Part shown: one piece after another, positions 17,529 through 26,977 of the stretch
Layout: every line of letters starts with the position of its first letter
How positions within the stretch are numbered: position 1 is the stretch's first letter
Assembly: GCA_020848745.1 (NCBI GenBank)
Contig: JADLHM010000077.1
Location: 1 to 64,000, forward strand
DNA length: 64,000 nucleotides
Reading direction: 5' to 3'
From: Deltaproteobacteria bacterium
GTDB lineage: Bacteria; Desulfobacterota; Binatia; UTPRO1
The notes under the pieces: model-generated
The model's input: only the letters and a program-made list of their open reading frames with translations
The model's database searches: none
What the model was told of the DNA's origin: nothing
Program-made: the position numbers and the translations under genes

Positions 17529-18469
17529 GTCCGCTCCCGAAAGCGCACCAGGCGCGTCATCGTCGCGTTCACCGGCGTCGGGATACCCGCCTCGCGACCG
17601 TAGCGCCAGATGCAACCGTTGATCGCCTCGATCTCGGTCCGCCGACCGCGCTCGAGATCCTGCAGCATGGACGAGCGATGATCCGCCGTCGACGGTACGA
17701 GTCGCCCGTAGAAGAGCGCGCGATAGGCGGCGGCATCGGGGACCAACGGCACGACGCCGCGCGCCCGCGCCACCGCGAAGCATTCGTCGATGATCGCGTC
17801 CATGATCGCGCGCCCATCGTCGTCGGCCGCGAGCGCGCCGTAGGGCCGTCCGAGGAGCGCGCCGAGGGGATTGAGCGCGGCGTTGTAGAAGACCTTGGTC
17901 CAGAGATGCGCTTGGAGCGCGTCGGTGTGCTCGGTCGGGATGCCGGCCGCCGCGAAACGCGCCGCCCAGGCGCGCGCCCGCTCCTCGGAAGCCGCGCCTC
18001 CCGCAACCGCCGCCCCGAGCGCGATCGGATCAGCGAAGACGGTCACGCGGGCGATCCCCGGCGCGGGCACGACCGCGCCGAAGATGACGCGTCCGCCGAG
18101 AGCCCGATCGGCGCCGACGGCTGCCGCCACCTGCTCGACGTTGCCGAGCCCGTTCTGGAGGGCGATCACGCAGCCGTCGACGGCGAGGAAGGGCACGACG
18201 GCGGCGAGCATGCCGGCGGTATCGTAGGACTTCACCGTGAGCAGAATCGCGTCGTAGGGGCCCGCAAGCTGCTCCACGGCGGCGGCGCCGACCAGGTTCC
18301 CGACCCGGTGCCCGCCCCAGAGGCCTTCGATCGCGAGCCCGCGGGCCGCGATCGCGTCGAGATGGGCACGGCGGCCGAGGAAGGTGACCCCGTGACCGGC
18401 ACATGCCAGGAGGCCTCCCACGACCGAGCCGACCGCCCCGGCGCCGGCGACGAGCACCCGCAGCGTCAT
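17525..18469 (-). CDS. panE: 2-dehydropantoate 2-reductase (ketopantoate reductase family)
   Basis: The 314-residue protein has an N-terminal Rossmann fold (VLVAGAGAVGSVVGGLLA, residues 5-22), ILLTVKSYDT with the conserved Lys, ALQNGLGN, and the C-terminal ApbA domain with LWTKVFYNAALNPLGALLG. The family reduces ketopantoate with NADPH for pantothenate/CoA synthesis, though many paralogues reduce other 2-keto acids. It is the first gene of the unit with the JAMM protease and hydrolase. Assignment to pantothenate synthesis itself is moderate. Confidence 0.88.
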   Translation of the reverse strand: MTLRVLVAGAGAVGSVVGGLLACAGHGVTFLGRRAHLDAIAARGLAIEGLWGGHRVGNLVGAAAVEQLAGPYDAILLTVKSYDTAGMLAAVVPFLAVDGCVIALQNGLGNVEQVAAAVGADRALGGRVIFGAVVPAPGIARVTVFADPIALGAAVAGGAASEERARAWAARFAAAGIPTEHTDALQAHLWTKVFYNAALNPLGALLGRPYGALAADDDGRAIMDAIIDECFAVARARGVVPLVPDAAAYRALFYGRLVPSTADHRSSMLQDLERGRRTEIEAINGCIWRYGREAGIPTPVNATMTRLVRFRERT

Positions 18470-18532
18470 CGCGCGCGACCATATAGCGCCGCTAGCGCCG
18501 CGCAGCGACCCCCAACCTGGCGCTCCCGGCGA

Positions 18533-18560
18533 TTGGAACCTCGGGCCGGTGTGATACTAT
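18533..18560 (+). promoter_or_regulatory. Candidate sigma-70 promoter for the PEPCK gene
   Basis: TTGGAA (18533-18538) and an extended minus-10 TGATACTAT (18552-18560) are separated by 16 bases before TACTAT and stand out in a GC-rich background. They lie about 60 bp before the ATG, which has its own GAGGAAAGG Shine-Dalgarno near 18602. Confidence 0.45.
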
Positions 18561-18618
18561 CCGCCGCCTTCGAAACACCACCGCCTTCCGTACAAACATC
18601 CGAGGAAAGGTCGACCCC

Positions 18619-20415
18619 ATGCCCGACGATCGTGCCGCCGCCACGAAGCAGAGCGATGCTCCGACGAACAATCCCAAGCTCCTCGCTTGGGTCGGAGAGA
18701 TGGCCAAGCTCACCAAGCCCGACCAGATCGTCTGGTGCGACGGCTCCGAGGAGGAGCAACGACGCCTCACCGCCTACGCGGTTGACCAGCGCATCCTGAT
18801 CCCCCTCAATCAGGAGAAGCGCCCGGGTTGCTATCTCCATCGGTCCAGTCCGAACGACGTTGCGCGCACCGAGCATCTCACCTTCGTCTGCACCCGCACC
18901 AAGGACGCCGCCGGCCCCAACAACAACTGGATGGATCCCAAGGACGCGTACGCCAAGCTCGGCAAGCTCTTCGACGGCTCGATGAAGGGCCGTACGATGT
19001 ACGTGGTGCCCTACCTCATGGGCCCCGCCGGCTCGCCATTCTCCAAGGTCGGCATCGAGATCACCGACAGCGTCTACGTGGTGTTGAACATGCGCATCAT
19101 GGCGCGCATGGGACGCGTCGCGCTCGAAACGCTCGGCGATTCCAGCGACGAGTTCAACCGCGGCCTGCATTGCACGCTCGACCTCGACCCCGAGAAGCGA
19201 TTCATCTGCCACTTCCCCGAGGACAACACGATCTGGTCGATCGGCAGCGGGTACGGCGGCAACGCGCTCCTCGGCAAGAAATGCCTCGCGCTCCGCATCG
19301 CGTCGTTCCTCGGCAAGGAAGAGGGCTGGCTCGCCGAGCACATGTTGATCCTCGGCGCGGAGAGCCCGGAAGGGAAGAAGCACTACGTCGTGGCGGCGTT
19401 CCCGAGCGCCTGCGGCAAGACGAATTTCGCGATGATGGTGCCGCCCGCGGCTCTCAAGGGCTGGAAGATCACGACGATCGGCGACGACATTTCGTGGCTC
19501 CGCATCGGCAAAGACGGCCGCCTCTGGGCGGTGAATCCCGAGAACGGCTACTTCGGCGTCGCGCCCGGAACGAACAAGAAGACGAATCCGAACGCGATGG
19601 CCTGCATCGAGCGCAACGCCATCTTCACCAACGTGGCGATGACCGAGGACGGCGACGTGTGGTGGGAGGGCATGGACGGACAGCCCCCGGCCGCGCTCAC
19701 CGACTGGCGGGGCGAGCCGTGGACGCCGGAGTCGAAGACGCCGGCCGCGCACCCGAACTCGCGCTTCACCGCGCCCATGCGGAACAACCCCATCCTCGAC
19801 GCGCAGGCGGACGACGCCGAAGGCGTGCCGATCTCCGCGATCATCTTCGGCGGCCGGCGCGCGAGCACGGTGCCGCTCGTCATGCAGAGCTTCAACTGGG
19901 CCCACGGCGTCTACCTCGGCGCAACGATGGGCTCCGAGACGACCGCGGCCGCGACCGGCCAGGCGGGCGTCGTCCGCCGCGACCCGATGGCCATGCTGCC
20001 GTTCTGCGGCTACGACATGGGCGACTACTTCGGCCACTGGCTGAAGATCCAGGCCCGCCTCGCCGACCCGCCGCCGATCTTCCTCGTGAACTGGTTCCGC
20101 AAGGGCGCGGACGGCAAGTTCCTCTGGCCCGGCTACGGCGAGAACATGCGTGTGCTCGCGTGGATCCTCGGGCGCGCCGAAGGCAAGACCGGCGCCTCGG
20201 AGACGCTGCTCGGCTGGGTCCCGCGCGCAGGCGACCTCGACACCACCGGCCTCGACATCACCCCCGAGCAGGTGCGCAAAGCAACCGGCATCGACCTTGC
20301 GGAGTGGGGCCCCGAGCTCGAGTCCCAGGGCGAGCTCTTCACCAAGCTCGAGCGCACGCTCCCGGCACCGATCAAGCTGGAGCGCGGACTCCTGATGGCG
20401 CGGCTCTCGAGCTGA
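18619..20415 (+). CDS. pckG: Phosphoenolpyruvate carboxykinase (GTP)
   Basis: The 598-residue enzyme interconverts oxaloacetate and PEP using GTP/GDP, linking the TCA cycle to gluconeogenesis. It carries the GTP-type family motifs: kinase-1a loop [13 protein letters not shown] (near residue 262), kinase-2 [23 protein letters not shown], and [12 protein letters not shown]. Length is typical of the GTP class and unlike the shorter ATP class. It stands alone with a recognisable promoter. Confidence 0.97.
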   Translation: MPDDRAAATKQSDAPTNNPKLLAWVGEMAKLTKPDQIVWCDGSEEEQRRLTAYAVDQRILIPLNQEKRPGCYLHRSSPNDVARTEHLTFVCTRTKDAAGPNNNWMDPKDAYAKLGKLFDGSMKGRTMYVVPYLMGPAGSPFSKVGIEITDSVYVVLNMRIMARMGRVALETLGDSSDEFNRGLHCTLDLDPEKRFICHFPEDNTIWSIGSGYGGNALLGKKCLALRIASFLGKEEGWLAEHMLILGAESPEGKKHYVVAAFPSACGKTNFAMMVPPAALKGWKITTIGDDISWLRIGKDGRLWAVNPENGYFGVAPGTNKKTNPNAMACIERNAIFTNVAMTEDGDVWWEGMDGQPPAALTDWRGEPWTPESKTPAAHPNSRFTAPMRNNPILDAQADDAEGVPISAIIFGGRRASTVPLVMQSFNWAHGVYLGATMGSETTAAATGQAGVVRRDPMAMLPFCGYDMGDYFGHWLKIQARLADPPPIFLVNWFRKGADGKFLWPGYGENMRVLAWILGRAEGKTGASETLLGWVPRAGDLDTTGLDITPEQVRKATGIDLAEWGPELESQGELFTKLERTLPAPIKLERGLLMARLSS

Positions 20416-20460
20416 TCACCGTTTCGCCCTCGCCCTGGCGTCGCGCGCGAGCGCGGGCCC

Positions 20461-20489
20461 GGTCCGCGGCGGGCCTCCCGGCGCGGACC
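20461..20489 (+). terminator. Imperfect hairpin after the PEPCK gene
   Basis: Eight-base perfect outer arms (20461-20468 and 20482-20489) with partial inner pairing lie 46 bp after the pckG stop. There is no T-run. Terminator role is inferred from position. Confidence 0.35.
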
Positions 20490-20691
20490 GCCGCGAAACG
20501 TCACCACCCGCGCACCGGCGATTCCGCGGGAGCGCGCGGTGACAAAATACGGCGGCGAGCGTCATCGGAGCCGCCGTCGAACGCTGTATATCCCCGGAAG
20601 AAACTCGGGAATTCAGCGTGTCACGACGCGCCTTCGGCATGACCTGCCTACCCGTCGGCCCGTGGCATCGGCTTTGCTCGGAAACCCGGGC

Positions 20692-21075
20692 ATGGCAACG
20701 CGCTCCGACAACGGATTCACGCTGCTCGAGCTGCTGGTGGTCGTGTCGATCGTCGGCATCCTCGCGAGTATCGCCATACCGCAATACGCATCCTACAGAG
20801 CCCGCGGCTTCGACTCGATCGTCGAGTCGCAGGTCCGCCACGTCGCGACCGGCCAGGAGGCCTACTTCGCGGGCAACTCGACCTACACGAGCAACGTCGG
20901 CGACCTCGACGGGATGGTGATCGACGAAGGCGTCACCATCAGCGTCGGCCCGGGCAACAGCGGTGACCTCGTGAGCTCGTTCAAGATCCACGGCAGTCAT
21001 CCGCAGGCCTCGCACGAGTACGACTGGGTGAGCGACCCCCTCCCCGGCGAGCCGAACTTCATCATCAGCGACTGA
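20692..21075 (+). CDS. Type IV pilin-like protein (prepilin leader)
   Basis: From ATG 20692 this is a 127-residue prepilin: a short leader MATRSDNG, cleavage before FTLLELLVVVSIVGILASIA with Glu at mature position 5, then a small soluble domain ending in PNFIISD. The frame is open 51 codons further upstream, but a 59-residue leader would be abnormal. Type IV pilins build pili or pseudopili for motility, adhesion or secretion. No assembly genes are nearby, so it is an orphan minor or major pilin. Confidence 0.9.
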   Translation: MATRSDNGFTLLELLVVVSIVGILASIAIPQYASYRARGFDSIVESQVRHVATGQEAYFAGNSTYTSNVGDLDGMVIDEGVTISVGPGNSGDLVSSFKIHGSHPQASHEYDWVSDPLPGEPNFIISD

Positions 21076-21111
21076 GCTGCTCCACACCCCCCGCTCCACC
21101 ACCACCCAACC

Positions 21112-21142
21112 GACGCCGGCCGGCCGCAAGGCCGCCGGCGTC
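21112..21142 (+). terminator. Hairpin after the pilin gene
   Basis: A 9-base arm (21112-21120) pairs with 21134-21142, and the stem continues with GGCC/GGCC around a GCAA loop after one bulged C. It sits 37 bp past the pilin stop. No T-run follows. Confidence 0.5.
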
Positions 21143-21200
21143 GCGTCGTCTGGGGCGCGGCTTTCTGCGCCGACGACGCGTGTGTAGAGTGCGGCGCACC

Positions 21201-22364
21201 ATGGCGAACGGGGTCTCCCGCGAGCGGCTGACGGCGCTCTTCCTCGAGCTGGTACGAATCGACAGCCTTTCGCGCAAGGAGCACCTCGTCGCGGACCGTC
21301 TCGCGCGCGAGCTCGTGGTGGTCGGGGCCGAGGTCTGGACCGACGACGCCGGCACCGCGGTCGGCGGCACCACCGGCAACGTGCTCGCTCGGGTGAAGGG
21401 CAGCGCCGACGTCGCGCCCCTCCTCCTCTCGGCGCACATGGACACGGTGATCCCCGGCGAAGGCGTGCAGCCGATCGTCGAGGGCGACGTGATTCGAAGC
21501 GACGGCCGGACCGTGCTCGGAGGCGACGACAAGTCGGGGTGCGCGATCATCTGCGAAGTGCTGCGCGTGCTGCGCGACGAGGGCATCCCGCACGGCGACA
21601 TCGAGGTCGCGTTCACCATCTGCGAGGAGGTCGGGCTCCTCGGCGCGAAGCACCTCGACGTGCGCGCGCTCACGGCCCGCGCCGGGCTCGTGCTCGACAG
21701 CGACGCGCCCGGCTACCTCTTCACCCGCGCTCCGGCCTCGAACCATCTCGTCTTCACGGTGCACGGGCTCGAAGCGCACGCCGGCATGGCGCCCGAGCGC
21801 GGCATCAACGCGATCCAGGTCGCGGCGGAAGGCGTCGCCGCGATGAAGCTCGGCCGCATCGACGACGAGACCACCGCCAACATCGGCGTCGTGACCGGCG
21901 GCGGCGCCGTGAACGTCGTGCCGAACCGCGTGCGCCTCGAAGGCGAGGCGCGCAGCCACGATGCGGGGAAGCTCGCCGCGCAGTCCGACCACATGCGCGC
22001 CGCGCTCGAAGCCGCGGCGGCGCGCCACGTGATCGCGATCGACGGCGAGGAGCGGCGGGCGCGCGTCGAGACGATCGTCGAGCAGAGCTACGAGGCGATG
22101 AACGTCCCCGACGCCGCGCCGATCGTCCAGCTCGTGCTGCGCGCCGCGGCCGCGCTCGGACACGGCGTCGAGAGCGCCGCCATGGGCGGCGGCTGCGATG
22201 CCAACGTGTTGAACGGCCGCGGCTTCCAGGTGGCGAACCTCGGCACCGGCATGCGTGACATCCACACCGTGAAGGAGTGGCTGCGCGTGAGCGACATGAT
22301 CCGCACAGCCGAGGTGATCGTCGAAATGTTGCGGCTGCACGCCGCGCGCGACGAGCTTCTCTAA
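21201..22364 (+). CDS. M20-family peptidase (PepT-like)
   Basis: From ATG 21201 the protein has 387 residues; a GTG seven codons earlier is also possible. Metal ligands of the M20 dizinc fold are visible: SAHMDT (near residue 86), GGDDKSG, the catalytic CEEVGLLG and DSD, plus a final His in DIHTVKEW. A dimerisation domain (about residues 175-290) contains HGLEAHAGMAPERGINAI. PepT-like members cleave tripeptides; related ones act on N-acyl amino acids. The exact substrate is open. Confidence 0.9.
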   Translation: MANGVSRERLTALFLELVRIDSLSRKEHLVADRLARELVVVGAEVWTDDAGTAVGGTTGNVLARVKGSADVAPLLLSAHMDTVIPGEGVQPIVEGDVIRSDGRTVLGGDDKSGCAIICEVLRVLRDEGIPHGDIEVAFTICEEVGLLGAKHLDVRALTARAGLVLDSDAPGYLFTRAPASNHLVFTVHGLEAHAGMAPERGINAIQVAAEGVAAMKLGRIDDETTANIGVVTGGGAVNVVPNRVRLEGEARSHDAGKLAAQSDHMRAALEAAAARHVIAIDGEERRARVETIVEQSYEAMNVPDAAPIVQLVLRAAAALGHGVESAAMGGGCDANVLNGRGFQVANLGTGMRDIHTVKEWLRVSDMIRTAEVIVEMLRLHAARDELL

Positions 22365-22402
22365 GCAGATCGCCCTTTTTCAGCAACCTGCAGAATCCGC
22401 GT

Positions 22403-23365
22403 TCAGGCCGCGTCGCGCAGCGCCGGCAACCGTGCGCCGCTCGCGAGGAACACGAGCCCGCCGAGCAGGCTGTTCGTGATGATCACGAACAGCCAGAGCA
22501 CGCCGTACGCGACCGCGCTCGGTTGGTCGATCCCGAGCTTGGTGAGGAAGTACAGGTAGCCGCCCTCGCGCAGGCCGATTCCCGAGAACGTCACGGGAAT
22601 CGACGCGACCGCGCTCACGAGCGGATGGAACACCGCGATGTACGAGAGTGGGACCTCGAGGCCGATCGCCCGGCTCACCACCCACTGCGCGGCGATCTGC
22701 ACGAAATGGAAGACGAGCGACACGCCCGAGCTGGCGAGCAGCATGCGGCGATCGGTCCAGAAGGGTCCGAGATCGACCTCGACGAAGTGGCGGAGGCGAT
22801 GGTCCGGCGGCAGCAGCATCCGCGCGAGCCACGGCGCGAGCAGCCACCCGAAGAGCAGGACGCTCCCGAACGCGACCGTGATCCAGAACATGAGCGTGAA
22901 CTCCGGCGCGAGGTCGCGGTAGCGCGGGAAGATCAGGAAGGCCGCCGCGCCGATCGCCACCAGGATGACCAACCCGTTCAAGCGGTCGAACACCACCGAG
23001 TTGAACGCGCGCCCGCGCCGCCCTCCGCCCTCGGCCAGGTAGAGGCCGCGGACGAAGTCGCCGCCGAGCGTGCTCGGACCGAACGACATGAAGAACATGC
23101 CGATGAAATAGAAGCGGACGTAGTCGGTGATGCGCCCGCCGAGGCCGACCGAACGGCCGATCAACCACCAGCGGAAGGCGCTCATGATCTGGCCGACCAC
23201 GTACATCCAGACGGCCAGCACGACCCAGCCGACGTGCGCCTCCCCGAGGATCCGCATCGTGGCCCGCACGTCGACGACGCGCGCGATCAGCGCGACCGCC
23301 GCCACCGTGACGCCGACCTGCAGCAGACGCCGCAGTCCGCCGCCCCTCCCCTCCGCCTCCGCCAT
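22403..23365 (-). CDS. Flippase-like integral membrane protein (lysylphosphatidylglycerol synthase TM / UPF0104)
   Basis: The 320-residue protein has about eight membrane spans and family features such as SAFRWWLIG, FYFIGMFFMSFGPSTLGGDFVRGLYL (in part), FDRLNGLVILV and FSGIGLREGG. UPF0104/LPG_synthase_TM proteins move lipid-linked or charged lipids across the membrane. There is no catalytic synthase domain attached. It is convergent with the M20 peptidase gene and divergent from htrA. Confidence 0.82.
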   Translation of the reverse strand: MAEAEGRGGGLRRLLQVGVTVAAVALIARVVDVRATMRILGEAHVGWVVLAVWMYVVGQIMSAFRWWLIGRSVGLGGRITDYVRFYFIGMFFMSFGPSTLGGDFVRGLYLAEGGGRRGRAFNSVVFDRLNGLVILVAIGAAAFLIFPRYRDLAPEFTLMFWITVAFGSVLLFGWLLAPWLARMLLPPDHRLRHFVEVDLGPFWTDRRMLLASSGVSLVFHFVQIAAQWVVSRAIGLEVPLSYIAVFHPLVSAVASIPVTFSGIGLREGGYLYFLTKLGIDQPSAVAYGVLWLFVIITNSLLGGLVFLASGARLPALRDAA

Positions 23366-23418
23366 CCGCGCGGAGAGTCCCCCCTCGAGTCGCGAAAAGC
23401 AAGCGTGTCAAGCCCGGA

Positions 23419-23446
23419 TTGCGTTCGCGCCGACCTCGGCCACAAT
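23419..23446 (+). promoter_or_regulatory. Weak candidate promoter of the HtrA gene
   Basis: TTGCGT (23419-23424) and CACAAT (23441-23446) are spaced by 16 bases, about 60 bp before the htrA ATG. Each box matches four of six consensus bases, so this is only a suggestion. Confidence 0.25.
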
Positions 23447-23505
23447 ACCCGACACACGAATCGCATCGTTCGCGACGGCGATGCCGTCGCTTCAAGGAGG
23501 AACGC

Positions 23506-24981
23506 ATGAAAACCGAAGTGCGCGTAAGGCCCTGGCACCTCGCGCTGATCAGCCTGAGCGGCGGGGCGATCGGGGCGCTCGTCTTTGCGGCGCTCACGCC
23601 GGCGCGGATCGAGTCGCAGATGGACGGCGCCATCCCGTCTTTCGCCGGACTCGCCCAGGAGGTGATGCCGGCGGTCGTCAACATCAACACGACCAAGAAC
23701 GTCCCCGCCCGCACGCAGCGTCGCCAGTTCCCACGCGGCCAGGATCCGTTCGAGCAGTTCTTCGGCGAGGACTTCTGGGACCGCTTCGGCGGCGGGCGGC
23801 GGGGTCCGTCGAAGCAGCGGAGCCTCGGCTCGGGCTTCGTGATCGACGAGGCGGGCTACATCGTGACGAATCGCCACGTCGTCGAGGGCGCCGACGACAT
23901 CGACGTGCAGTTCTCGACCGGCAAGTCCTACAAGGCGAAGCTCGTCGGCGAGGACGCCAAGACCGACGTCGCGCTCCTGAAGATCAAGCCCGACGCCAGG
24001 ATCCCGACGGTCCCGCTCGGTGATTCCGACAAGCTGCAGGTCGGCGACTGGGTGCTCGCGGCCGGCAACCCGTTCGGCCTGTCGCACACGCTCACGGCCG
24101 GCATCGTCTCGGCCCGCGACCGCGTGATCGGCGCCGGTCCCTACGACGACTTCATCCAGACCGACGCCTCCATCAACCCGGGGAACTCCGGCGGCCCGCT
24201 CTTCGATCAGCGCGGCCGGGTCATCGGCATCAACACGGCGATCTTCAGTCAGAGCGGGGGCAACATCGGCATCGGCTTCGCCACGCCGATCAACCTGGCG
24301 CGCGCGGTCGTCGATCAGCTCCGCGCGACCGGCAAGGTGACGCGCGGCTGGCTCGGCGTCAGCATCCAACCGCTCGGCCCGGACCTGCGGCAGGCGCTCG
24401 GCCTCGGCGACACCGAGGGCGCGCTCATCGCCGACGTCCTTCCGAAGAGCCCGGCCGCCACCTCGGGGCTCAAGCGCGGTGACGTGGTGATCGGCATGGA
24501 CGGCAAGACGATCTCCGAGCCCGGGCAGCTCTCCCGCACGATCGCGACCATGTCTCCCGGCAGCACGACACGACTCCAGATCGTCCGCGACGGCAAGGAG
24601 CGCACGCTCGACGTGAAGGTCGGAAAGCAACCCGAGGACATCGCGCACGGCCCCGAGTCCATGACCGACGAGGACGACGAAGGCGGCCGCGCCTCGGCGG
24701 GAAGCCTCGGGCTCCAGCTCGACAACCTGACCGACCAGACGCGCCGCCAGCTCGGCTACGGCCGCGACGTCGTCGGCGCCCTCGTCACGGGCGTCGCGAA
24801 CGGGAGTCCGGCCGAGGAGGCGGGCATGCGCCCGGGTGACCTGATCCTGCAGGTCGACCGGCGCGACGTCGACTCGGCGCGTACCGCCGCCGCCGTGCTC
24901 TCCAAGGCCTCCCCACCGGTCCTGCTGCTGGTTCGGAGGGGCGAGAGCACCGTGTTCCTGACCCTCTCTCCGCAACGCTGA
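23506..24981 (+). CDS. degP: Do/HtrA-family periplasmic serine protease
   Basis: A strong Shine-Dalgarno (AAGGAGG, 23494-23500) fixes ATG 23506, giving 491 residues. An N-terminal membrane/signal segment (residues 10-35) leads to the trypsin-like domain with His 124 (TNRHVVEG), Asp 154 (KTDVALLKI) and Ser 228 (NPGNSGGPLF). Two PDZ domains follow (about 285-385 and 405-490). Do-type HtrAs degrade or refold misfolded envelope proteins. It ends at a 17-bp perfect hairpin shared with the convergent gene. Confidence 0.95.
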   Translation: MKTEVRVRPWHLALISLSGGAIGALVFAALTPARIESQMDGAIPSFAGLAQEVMPAVVNINTTKNVPARTQRRQFPRGQDPFEQFFGEDFWDRFGGGRRGPSKQRSLGSGFVIDEAGYIVTNRHVVEGADDIDVQFSTGKSYKAKLVGEDAKTDVALLKIKPDARIPTVPLGDSDKLQVGDWVLAAGNPFGLSHTLTAGIVSARDRVIGAGPYDDFIQTDASINPGNSGGPLFDQRGRVIGINTAIFSQSGGNIGIGFATPINLARAVVDQLRATGKVTRGWLGVSIQPLGPDLRQALGLGDTEGALIADVLPKSPAATSGLKRGDVVIGMDGKTISEPGQLSRTIATMSPGSTTRLQIVRDGKERTLDVKVGKQPEDIAHGPESMTDEDDEGGRASAGSLGLQLDNLTDQTRRQLGYGRDVVGALVTGVANGSPAEEAGMRPGDLILQVDRRDVDSARTAAAVLSKASPPVLLLVRRGESTVFLTLSPQR

Positions 24982-24984
24982 GGT

Positions 24985-25023
24985 CGCGGGAGGCGGCGGC
25001 CGCGCGGGCCGCCGCCTCCCGCG
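24985..25023. terminator. 17-bp perfect hairpin between convergent htrA and membrane-TPR genes
   Basis: Arms 24985-25001 and 25007-25023 pair perfectly around a 5-base loop, starting 4 bp after the htrA stop and ending 10 bp before the end of the opposite gene. There is no T-run on either strand. The position fits a bidirectional terminator. Confidence 0.6.
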
Positions 25024-25032
25024 CGCGGATGC

Positions 25033-26919
25033 TCAGCGCGCGCCGGCGCCGGCCACGCGCGCGAGGGCCTGCGCCACGCGCTCGTTGGTAGGGTCGCGCC
25101 GCAGCACCTCGCGCCATGCCTCGACGGCGGCGTCGCGCTGGTTCAAGGACCAGTAGACGAAACCGAGGTTGGTGCGGGCGTCCGTGTCGTCGGGGTCGAG
25201 GGCGAGAGCGCGCCGGAAGGCGCGCGCGGCCTCCTCGGCGAGCCCGAGGCTGCGCAGCATGTTGCCGTACGAGCGTTGGCGCCAGGTTTCGGCCACCGGC
25301 ACGGAGAGCGCGCGCCGCCAGGCGCTCGGCGGCTCGGGATCGGGCGCGACCAGCCGCGCCCGGCGGATCTCGGCGAACGCGGCCAGTGCCCGCTCCCGCG
25401 TCTCGCGATGCGCGTCGTCGCTCGGCACGAACACCGACGCGATCTCGTCGTAGTAGACCATCGTCCACCCGTGCCCGCGCGCGAGGTAGCTCACCAGCGG
25501 CAGCCGATTGGCCCAGCCGTGATAGAGGAACGCGTAGTCCGGCTCGTACGGCGCGACGTCCTGCGGCCACCTGTCCGGCCGTTCCATGGCCGCGAAGTAG
25601 CGCCGGAAGACGTCTTCCGGGAAGGCCTCGAGCCGGCCGTCGACGAAGACCGGATCGTTCGGCCGGCTCCAGGCGAGATACCCGCCCATCGCGAGGCAGT
25701 TGAAGGCGCGGCCCGTGATCCTCGTTTGCTCGATGAAGGCGACGGCGGCGCTCGGAAAGCGCGCCCGCGACACCCCGAGTCCGAACTCGCGCTCGATGCC
25801 CATGAGGCGGGAGTACTGGTTGGTGGCGACCGCGCCGATCAGCAGCATGATGGCGACGATGCCGCCCGCCGCGAGCGCCGATCGCGCCGCGGAGGGAACG
25901 GAACGCCGCGCGAGCCACGGGCCGACGTTCGCGGCGATCGCCGGCGCCGCTATCCAGCCGAAGAACGCCATGTTGCGGAGCGACTGCGTCGACAGGTAGC
26001 CGAACGCGACCGTCGCGAGGAAGCGCCCGAGGTGCCAGCGCCGCAGGTTCACGACGAAGGACGCGGCGGCGAGTGCCAGCAACGCGACCCACGTGGACAC
26101 GAGCGGCGGCGCGTATCCGGAAGCCAGCGGCGGCCGGAACTCGCCGATCCGGGCCGAGAAGAGCGAGCTCCCCGTCACGCGCGGGAGCAGCTGGAAGGGA
26201 AAGAGCGCGCCCTCGATCCCCCACGGGTTCAGGAAGCACGCGAGCGTCGCGAGCACGAGGACCGCGGTGAGTCGCCGCCACGCCGCCGGGTCGAGCGCGC
26301 TCTCCTCGCGCCAACCGCGCGGCAGCGGCAGGAAGGCGAGCGTCGCGCCGAGCCAGTAGCACCCGATCAGCGCGATCCCGACCGCGAAGATTCCCTGCGT
26401 GTTCACCCACAAGATCTGGATCGGCACGAGGAGGAAGACGGCGCGCCCGCTGCGGGATCGGTCCTCCAGCAGCCGGAGATAGACGGCGAAATACAGAAAC
26501 GACAGCACCTCCGGCCGCGGCACGAAGCGCGGCGACGAGATCACGAGCGCGAGCGCCAGGAGGAACGCCGCGAGCGCCGGCGGCACGAAGCGCCGCGTGA
26601 CGCCGTACAGCACGAACGTCGTGGCGCCCATCAGCGTCGCGGCGAGCACGATCGTGCCGTCGATGCCGCCGATCGTCCATGCCGCGTAGAGGAGCAGCTG
26701 GAAGATCCAATGCAGGTCGATCCAGGGATACTCGGGCGCCGTCAGCGAGAACGTGTTCGTCGCCGGCCACGTCCCGGTCGCGAGCATGAGGCGCCCGGCC
26801 GCGAGGTGGTACCACGTGTCGAAGTCCTCGAGCCGGTGCACCGAGAACGCGACCGCGAGCAGCACGACCGAAGCCGGCGCGATCCAGCGCACGCGCGACG
26901 GCGTCGGCTGCACGACCAT
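25033..26919 (-). CDS. Polytopic membrane protein with C-terminal TPR repeats
   Basis: From ATG 26919 the product has 628 residues. The first about 390 residues hold roughly eleven hydrophobic segments with the short motif DTWYHLAAGRLML near the N terminus, as in membrane glycosyltransferase-like proteins of unknown function. A soluble region contains GGYLAWSRPNDPVFVDGR. The C terminus has two TPR-like repeats (ARAFRRALALDPDD, AVEAWREVLRRDPTNE). The frame is open 159 codons upstream but that stretch shadows the MBL-fold gene. No catalytic motif can be assigned. Confidence 0.8.
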   Translation of the reverse strand: MVVQPTPSRVRWIAPASVVLLAVAFSVHRLEDFDTWYHLAAGRLMLATGTWPATNTFSLTAPEYPWIDLHWIFQLLLYAAWTIGGIDGTIVLAATLMGATTFVLYGVTRRFVPPALAAFLLALALVISSPRFVPRPEVLSFLYFAVYLRLLEDRSRSGRAVFLLVPIQILWVNTQGIFAVGIALIGCYWLGATLAFLPLPRGWREESALDPAAWRRLTAVLVLATLACFLNPWGIEGALFPFQLLPRVTGSSLFSARIGEFRPPLASGYAPPLVSTWVALLALAAASFVVNLRRWHLGRFLATVAFGYLSTQSLRNMAFFGWIAAPAIAANVGPWLARRSVPSAARSALAAGGIVAIMLLIGAVATNQYSRLMGIEREFGLGVSRARFPSAAVAFIEQTRITGRAFNCLAMGGYLAWSRPNDPVFVDGRLEAFPEDVFRRYFAAMERPDRWPQDVAPYEPDYAFLYHGWANRLPLVSYLARGHGWTMVYYDEIASVFVPSDDAHRETRERALAAFAEIRRARLVAPDPEPPSAWRRALSVPVAETWRQRSYGNMLRSLGLAEEAARAFRRALALDPDDTDARTNLGFVYWSLNQRDAAVEAWREVLRRDPTNERVAQALARVAGAGAR

Positions 26920-26977
26920 GGCGGGTGAATCTAGCCGACCAACCGCGACGCAGGAAGGCGCCGCGATCGCCGCCGCG

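Noticed and set aside
20663-20678. A sigma-54-like site (TGGCAT-N5-TTGCT) before the pilin gene
   Set aside because: Box spacing fits and pilins are often sigma-54 dependent, but the expected transcription start would leave almost no leader before ATG 20692 and no ribosome site.
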